Source of the DNA: Ophiosphaerella korrae
Taxonomy: Eukaryota; Ascomycota; Dothideomycetes; Pleosporales; Phaeosphaeriaceae
Assembly: GCA_028456385.1 (NCBI GenBank)
Contig: JALNQF010000021.1
Span: 310,001 to 374,000 of the forward strand
Length of the DNA stretch: 64,000 nt
Reading direction: 5' to 3'
Shown here: positions 59,310 to 64,000 of the stretch, in pieces
Position numbering within the stretch: the stretch's first letter is position 1
Layout: each line of letters starts with the position of its first letter
Notes under the pieces: generated by a model
What the model was told of the DNA's origin: nothing
Database searches by the model: none
What the model saw: only the letters and a program-made list of their open reading frames with translations
Position numbers and translations under genes: made by a program

Positions 59310-60165
59310 GCATCCCGTAACCGTCATTGACCGCCACACAATGTCTTTTCTCTCCCTCTAAAAAAAAAAATGAAAAAACCACTTTTTATGTACACTATCA
59401 CAGCCACTAATTTTCATTTCCGTCCCTTCTTTCAGTGGCTCTTCTTTCCCTAATCGGCAACCGAATAAAGCAAGCACGGCAACGGTGTTAATGGCGTCTC
59501 ATGTCTGCGGCCGGTCCGAACTTTCCACCTACGAACCGGTGAGGCACGGTTAGGCGTTGAGGCGTGCGTTAAGAGACAGCGAGTTGGAGTCGAGGCCAAG
59601 TAGTCTGTCCTATGTACGATCAAATTCTTGTTCTTCATTTTCCCCGGTTTGAAGCGAGGAGGCATGTTTTAGTAGATTTATTTGTGCACCCCCCTTCCTT
59701 CCCCCCCCTCCCCCCCCCCCGCCTCTTTTTTTTTTTTAATATATTATCCACCTGCGTATTCGAACTGAATGGGGCGGAGGGAAGGGGATTGGGGAGATGT
59801 TGTATGGGGTGCAATGAGGACGCGGGGCCACATATAGTTGGCGGGGGGAAGTGGAATGCAAATTATAACATTGTAAAGAATGTATGATGCGGGTACTTGT
59901 ATTTCGGGTGTGATTTCTTTTCTTTGAGCTTTGGAGTTGAGAGTGCCGATTGGGTTGGTAGACTGGCAAAGCGCGAGAGGGTGAGTGTGATACAGGTAGA
60001 TGGAGATATGACCATATTTATACAAGATATATATACAGTATGTGATTGTTATGCTGGGGGGGTATACTAATACGGTACCACCATGCCATGATACTCCAAA
60101 CGCCAATTTCAATGCTCATACAGGACTTACTTGATCCTTTCCCCCCCCCCCCCCCCCCCCCCCAA
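59310..60165. other. Intergenic BRE1-NAD kinase with homopolymer tracts
   Basis: No gene. It has an A-run near 59361-59369, a C-rich then T-rich tract at 59700-59738, a (TA)n patch near 60027-60037 and a 23-base C run at 60141-60163 just beyond the NAD kinase stop. Both genes converge here. Long C runs are prone to length errors. Confidence 0.6.
60141..60163. repeat. Poly-C tract (23 bases)
   Basis: Uninterrupted C run three bases outside the NAD kinase stop codon. Its exact length in the real genome is uncertain. Confidence 0.9.
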
Positions 60166-61488
60166 TCACGGGTCTTGGTCTCCGAATGGATAATTGAATT
60201 TCAGCAAGGCATTTAACCCGCCCACCCAATGATCTTCAGCCATATCTTCCTGTCCCACGGTGCCGCGTACAATGCTAGGAACGCCGCCATCCCACTCTCC
60301 ATTTTCCTTCTTGACTTGTTCGCCTGAGACACGGACTTGTACGCCGGGGCCCATGCCCTCTGTGAGAGTTTTGCCGTCGATGCTGACCTCGACTTCGCGG
60401 CCGCGGTTTTTGTCGCCCAAGCGCAGCGTAATAGGCGTTTCGGCAGGGAGGACCAGGGGCCGGAAGGAGAGGGAGCGTGGACATATGGGCGTGAGAAGAA
60501 GCGAGGGGACGAGCGGGTGGACAATGGATCCGCCCGAGGACAGCGAGTAAGCTGTTGAGCCTGTGGGCGAGGAGATGATGATGCCGTCGGCTACGGCTTC
60601 GGTGAGGAAGCGGTTGTTGATGTAGATGTCTATGATTTTCAGATGGGCCGAGGAGCCGCGGTGCAGGGTTACCTCGTTCAAGGCGTAAATGTCGCCTTGG
60701 CCAGGGGCGCTGCCGATGCGAGAGCCGTCTGGGGCGAAGACGCCGACCTTGAGGCGGTTGCGGAGGAGGATGCGAGCGGTCCGGCCGGTGCCCATGGCCT
60801 TGCCGCGTATGTCTGCGTAGGAGAGAGGCTGGTCGAGGGGGTCGAGGGGGTCGTGGGAGTGCGTGGCCGCGGTTTGCGGAGGGGTGCCGAGGGAGTGGTC
60901 GGAGAGGGCAGCGTAGGCGTCGGGTGCGCCGCTCATGTAGACCTCTCTAAAAGCCCGTTTGTGCTCGCTGAACTTCCATTCGCCCAGGAAGCCAATGGTG
61001 CCCATGGCAAAGCTCAGCACCGGCGGCACGCTTTGCGCATGGCTGAACAGGCTGCTGGCGCGCAGCAGCGTGCCGTCTCCGCCCAGGGTGCAGACCAGAT
61101 CGGTTTTGTCCGACAGATGGCGAGAGGCGCCGGATGCGCCGGCGGCGTGGCAGGTGTAGACGGGGAACGGAAGCGTTTCGTGGAGCTCGGCCGCGGTTTC
61201 CGGCTCCAGGACAATGTTGATGGCGGGGTAGGTGGAGCGGATGTGGGCGGCGAAGGCGACGACGGCCTCGGTGATGTTTGGCGTGCGCTTCTTCTTGGTG
61301 ATGAGGACATTGCGGGGCGGCGACGGCCACTGCAGGCCAAGAAGGGTGTCAGCGGGATTGGGCACGTAGGCGGGCCGCAGGCGCGGAGGCAGGTCGCGGA
61401 TGTGCCTGATGTCGCGCCGGCACGCGGCGGACGAGAAGGGGCGTGTGTGCAGGCGCCATGGCAGGAGGCGGCGGTGGACGGGGCCCAT
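60166..61488 (-). CDS. POS5: NAD(H) kinase, probably mitochondrial (Pos5-like)
   Basis: Phosphorylates NAD(H) to NADP(H). 440 residues, single exon. The N-terminus from M (61486-61488) is Arg-, Ser- and Ala-rich without acidic residues for about 30 positions (MGPVHRRLLPWRLHTRPFSS), as in a mitochondrial presequence, like yeast Pos5. The NAD kinase motifs are clear: LGGDGTLLRAS (about 132-142), TIGFLGEW, NEVTLHRG (about 265), and DGIIISSPTGSTAYSLSSGG. The C-terminal domain ends in FNYPFGDQDP. An upstream in-frame ATG at 61564-61566 would add 26 residues with many Pro and His; the internal start gives a more typical presequence. It diverges from an acyltransferase gene. Choice between NAD and NADH as substrate is not readable. 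Confidence 0.88.
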   Translation of the reverse strand: MGPVHRRLLPWRLHTRPFSSAACRRDIRHIRDLPPRLRPAYVPNPADTLLGLQWPSPPRNVLITKKKRTPNITEAVVAFAAHIRSTYPAINIVLEPETAAELHETLPFPVYTCHAAGASGASRHLSDKTDLVCTLGGDGTLLRASSLFSHAQSVPPVLSFAMGTIGFLGEWKFSEHKRAFREVYMSGAPDAYAALSDHSLGTPPQTAATHSHDPLDPLDQPLSYADIRGKAMGTGRTARILLRNRLKVGVFAPDGSRIGSAPGQGDIYALNEVTLHRGSSAHLKIIDIYINNRFLTEAVADGIIISSPTGSTAYSLSSGGSIVHPLVPSLLLTPICPRSLSFRPLVLPAETPITLRLGDKNRGREVEVSIDGKTLTEGMGPGVQVRVSGEQVKKENGEWDGGVPSIVRGTVGQEDMAEDHWVGGLNALLKFNYPFGDQDP

Positions 61489-61775
61489 GGTGAGGGTCGC
61501 GGGTCGCAGCGACGGCGTGTGGTGTGGGTGAGGGTCTTGGCAGCCCGGGCTCCGGCTGCGGGGCATGGGTTCGTCCGTCGGTCGCGCCAGGCCACACAGC
61601 GCAGCGCAGCGCAGCACAGCACAGCACAGCGCGGCATCGCTCGTGGAAGCCTGCGCATCTCACTCTCGCCGCCACGGGCCATGGCCACAGCCTGAGCTGC
61701 TCTACCGCCCCGTCTCCCACGTCCTCCCAGTGTCTTCCTTTCCTCTGCCCACCCACCTCCCACACCCATGCTGCT
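61489..61775. promoter_or_regulatory. Divergent promoter NAD kinase/acyltransferase with 5-base repeat
   Basis: 287 bp between the start codons. A minisatellite of CAGCG/CAGCA units runs from about 61596 to 61632. CCCACC-type pyrimidine runs near 61745-61768 precede the acyltransferase. Confidence 0.5.
61596..61632. repeat. CAGCG/CAGCA minisatellite
   Basis: About seven 5-base units in tandem, alternating between two variants (three CAGCG-like, then three CAGCA, then CAGCG). Confidence 0.85.
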
Positions 61776-63225
61776 ATGGCTGCCACGGCTGCCCAGCACC
61801 TCAGGCAACGGCGCCCCCCAGACTCTGCTCCGCCCACAGAGCCCATCCCTCACCCCGGCGGCGAGGCCAAGCACGGAACATGGCACCAGGCCCTGCGCAT
61901 GCTGCTCTTTGGCCTCTACTTCGGCGGCAGCATCATAGCGTGAGTATGCGTGCATGCACGCCCGTGGGACGCATGCTAACCCCCCCGGCCAGCGTCGCCG
62001 TCACCCAGCTCATCGGCGCGCCGCTGTACTTTTACAGCAAAGACCTGTTCTATGCCTGGATGGCCATGTCCAAGCAGCACTTTGGCATCGTCACGACGAC
62101 CATGACCTACTGGTGGGCCCCGGCCAGGGTCCGAGTCAGCGGCGACGCGAGTGTGAGGGGCCAGCTGAGGAAGACGGAGGACGGCAGGCTCGAGTGCGAC
62201 TTTCCAGAGCGCATGGTCCTAATTTCAAACCACCAGGTGTGTGCAGCCTCACCACGCAGCGCAGCCAGCCGCACCAAGACTAACGACAACAACAACCAAA
62301 CATAGATCTACACCGACTGGGTCTATCTCTGGTGGAGTGCATACACCGCCTCCATGCACGGCCACCTCTACATTATCCTCAAGGAGTCCATAAAGTACAT
62401 ACCTATTCTTGGCACAGGCATGATGTTCTATGGCTTCATCTTCCTTTCGCGCAAGTGGGCAAGAGATAAGGAGCGTTTCCGCTACAGGCTCGGGAAGCTG
62501 TCTACAAGCCGCGGCGGCCCGTCATCCATTGGTAGCAGTGGCCTTGACCCCATGTGGCTGCTCCTCTTTCCAGAAGGCACCAATCTGAGCAACAACGGGA
62601 GAAGAGCGAGCAAAAAATGGGCAGACAAGAACCACATAGAGGATCTCCGCCATGCCCTCCTTCCAAGAAGCACTGGTCTACTATTTTGTCTGCAAGAGCT
62701 GAAAGGCTCCGTCGAGTACATGTATGACTGCACCTTGGCATACGAAGGCGTACCGTATGTACCACTTCCTTCTCCCCCCCCCCCCCCCCCAACAAGCGCT
62801 CGTCTTCTAACCATCTTCTCAGCGTTGGCGAATACGGACAAGACTTGTTCACCCTACGTGGCACCTATTTCGAAGGTCGTCCGCCAAAATCTGTGAACAT
62901 GCACTGGCGCCGCTTCCGCATCGCTGACATTCCACTCGATGACGAGACCGTCTTCAGCGACTGGGTTCTCGCTCGCTGGCGGGAGAAAGACCATCTTCTT
63001 CAATACTTCGTCGAGAATAACCGATTCCCTGCCGACGAGGGCATTACGCCAAACGTCAACGGAGGAAAGCCACTCAAAGGTGCAGGTTGGATCGAGACAG
63101 AAGTCCGCACTGTGAGGTGGGCTGAGTGGGTCCAGGTTTTCCTTCCAACCGCCGCACTCGCACTCGTAATCAACGTTTTTCTCAAGACGAGTAAAATGGT
63201 TCTCAGGATGCTAAGAGTCAAGTGA
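61776..63225 (+). CDS. LPLAT-family lysophospholipid acyltransferase (Cst26/LCLAT1-like)
   Basis: Membrane acyltransferase of the PlsC/AGPAT superfamily, closest in layout to the LCLAT/AGPAT8 group acting on lysophosphatidylinositol or lysocardiolipin. Gene model join(61776..61939, 61993..62236, 62306..62754, 62823..63225), 419 residues; all introns GT-AG. A membrane segment (about 44-60, LLFGLYFGGSIIA with the following AVTQLIG) precedes the catalytic motif NHQIYTDW (H135-x4-D140). The glycerol-phosphate binding motif FPEGT is at 224-228. A C-terminal hydrophobic segment, FLPTAALALVINVFL, anchors the tail. The third intron contains a 17-base C run. A nearby ATG at 61768 is out of frame. Exact acceptor and acyl donor cannot be told. 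Confidence 0.9.
62774..62790. repeat. Poly-C tract in acyltransferase intron 3
   Basis: Seventeen C residues between donor GTATGT (62755) and acceptor CAG (62822). It lies fully within the intron, so length variation would not change the protein. Confidence 0.85.
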
Positions 63226-63379
63226 AGAAGTGAAGAGATATCACCTTACCCAAAGCATCAATAAGCAGGCAATAGGCGGGCTCCTCCTCCAAACACCATT
63301 TCCCAAATATCATTTTACAGCAAATAGATAGACCGGCTTGATACCCTATATACATACACATCTCTACTAAGTTATTCAG

Positions 63380-64000
63380 TCAATCAACAAACGCTATATC
63401 ACCCCTCTCATACCTTGTCACACTAACATAGTCTTTCTTCGGCCCTTTGACATCATACCTGACCTCCCACCATATCCCTCCCTTCCCCTGTCCCGCCATC
63501 TCGGCCGAAAACTTCCAACTCGCAGTATACAAATCCTCCGCACAAAGATGAGTCTCTTTGTTCTGTGCAATGTAACCTTCCCCTTCTTCTTTCAACTCCC
63601 CCATTCCAACAAAGAACCCACCCACCCCCTCGCCCTTCACCCCAACACCATCTTCAACCCTCGCCCGAGGCAGTTTCTCATCGTCAAAGAACCGCACAAC
63701 AATGCACGGCGCCTCGCCCGCACCAGACACATCCAACTGATACACATACTTGCGCCGCGCCGTAAACCGCAGCCCCGACCCCGTAACAAAGTCGCCCTCC
63801 TCCGCATACAATAGCGTGCCCGGTGCCCTCGGAACAACAGCGCAATGCGCGAAACGCGCGTTGCCGACTACCGTTCCTGACGGATGCGTGTCCAGCGCCG
63901 ATGTCAGCGTGCGGCGAAAAGTCCAGGGGCCGTGCGACGAAAGCGCGTTGAAGATGGTGGAGGGCAGATGCTGCGGCGACGACGACGACGACGACGACGA
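63380..64000 (-). CDS. DUF6314-family protein, 5' part cut by window end
   Basis: The last 206 residues of a gene running off the right edge. The partial N-terminus opens with at least eight Ser residues from a TCG repeat at the edge, then PQHLPSTIFNALSSHGPW and THPSGTVVGNARFAHCAVV. The family pattern is clear: LLYAEEGDFVTGSGLRFTAR, RKYVYQLD, HLCAEDLYTASWKFS and the signature VKGPKKDYVSVTRYER near the C-terminus. DUF6314 proteins are common in fungi and bacteria as small beta-rich proteins of unknown function. The stop is at 63380-63382. No start codon is expected in the window, and the 63811 codon is TTG, not a start. Confidence 0.8.
   Translation of the reverse strand, partial: SSSSSSSSPQHLPSTIFNALSSHGPWTFRRTLTSALDTHPSGTVVGNARFAHCAVVPRAPGTLLYAEEGDFVTGSGLRFTARRKYVYQLDVSGAGEAPCIVVRFFDDEKLPRARVEDGVGVKGEGVGGFFVGMGELKEEGEGYIAQNKETHLCAEDLYTASWKFSAEMAGQGKGGIWWEVRYDVKGPKKDYVSVTRYERGDIAFVD
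63978..64000. repeat. GAC/TCG trinucleotide repeat at window edge
   Basis: (GAC)n on the plus strand encodes poly-Ser on the minus strand and is cut by the window end, so total length is unknown. Confidence 0.85.

Noticed and set aside
60643..61695. 350-codon frame on the plus strand antisense to NAD kinase
   Set aside because: It is antisense to a gene with clear kinase motifs and has the Gly/Ala/Val-rich look of a GC-rich reverse frame.
1..64000. tRNA genes, rRNA, CRISPR arrays, prophage or bacterial defence genes
   Set aside because: Scanning for A- and B-box-like tRNA promoter sequences gave no convincing pair, no regularly spaced repeats with unique spacers exist, and all recognised proteins are eukaryotic.

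Overview
The window is nuclear DNA of a filamentous ascomycete, most likely a Dothideomycete close to Pleosporales. The gene set (ERG3, GSH2, HEM1, THO2, BDP1, BRE1, a Pos5-like NAD(H) kinase), the short GT-AG introns and compact spacing, and a 13-14 kb AT-rich block of dead transposons mutated almost only by C-to-T and G-to-A changes (the mark of repeat-induced point mutation, RIP) all fit. The class is an inference from gene content and style; no rDNA or tRNA was seen.

Layout. 1-4990: gene-poor, nothing recognisable. 4991-21853: ERG3 sterol C-5 desaturase, an MBOAT/wax-synthase-like enzyme, a DRG1/Rbg1 GTPase with four tiny 5' exons, an Erf4 palmitoyltransferase subunit, a seven-helix DUF4203 protein, glutathione synthetase, and a 660-residue protein that resembles only the front part of a fungal SNF2-type ATPase. 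22115-36039: transposon island. A pogo/Fot1 DNA element with clean inverted repeats and TA duplication is followed by a Tc1/mariner-like element, which was split by Ty3/Gypsy retrotransposons nested in one another (four LTRs, A to D). 36341-45983: HEM1 and THO2. 47171-54000: an intact MFS exporter followed by two pseudogenes, an old-yellow-enzyme homologue and a GMC oxidoreductase, which may be a decaying metabolic cluster. 54518-64000: BDP1 and BRE1 (divergent), NAD(H) kinase and an LPLAT acyltransferase (divergent), and the 3' part of a DUF6314 gene cut by the window end.

Most genes are unrelated housekeeping genes, as is normal for fungal chromosomes. Links worth noting are CACGTG boxes before ERG3 of the type bound by sterol-regulatory bHLH factors, two heme-regulatory Cys-Pro motifs in HEM1, and the very short distance (about 300 bp) between HEM1 and the RIP island.

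I found no CRISPR array, phage, defence system or clearly new biological system. The most informative part is the transposon island, where the order of insertion, recombination and mutation can be read from target-site duplications and from the differences between LTR copies.
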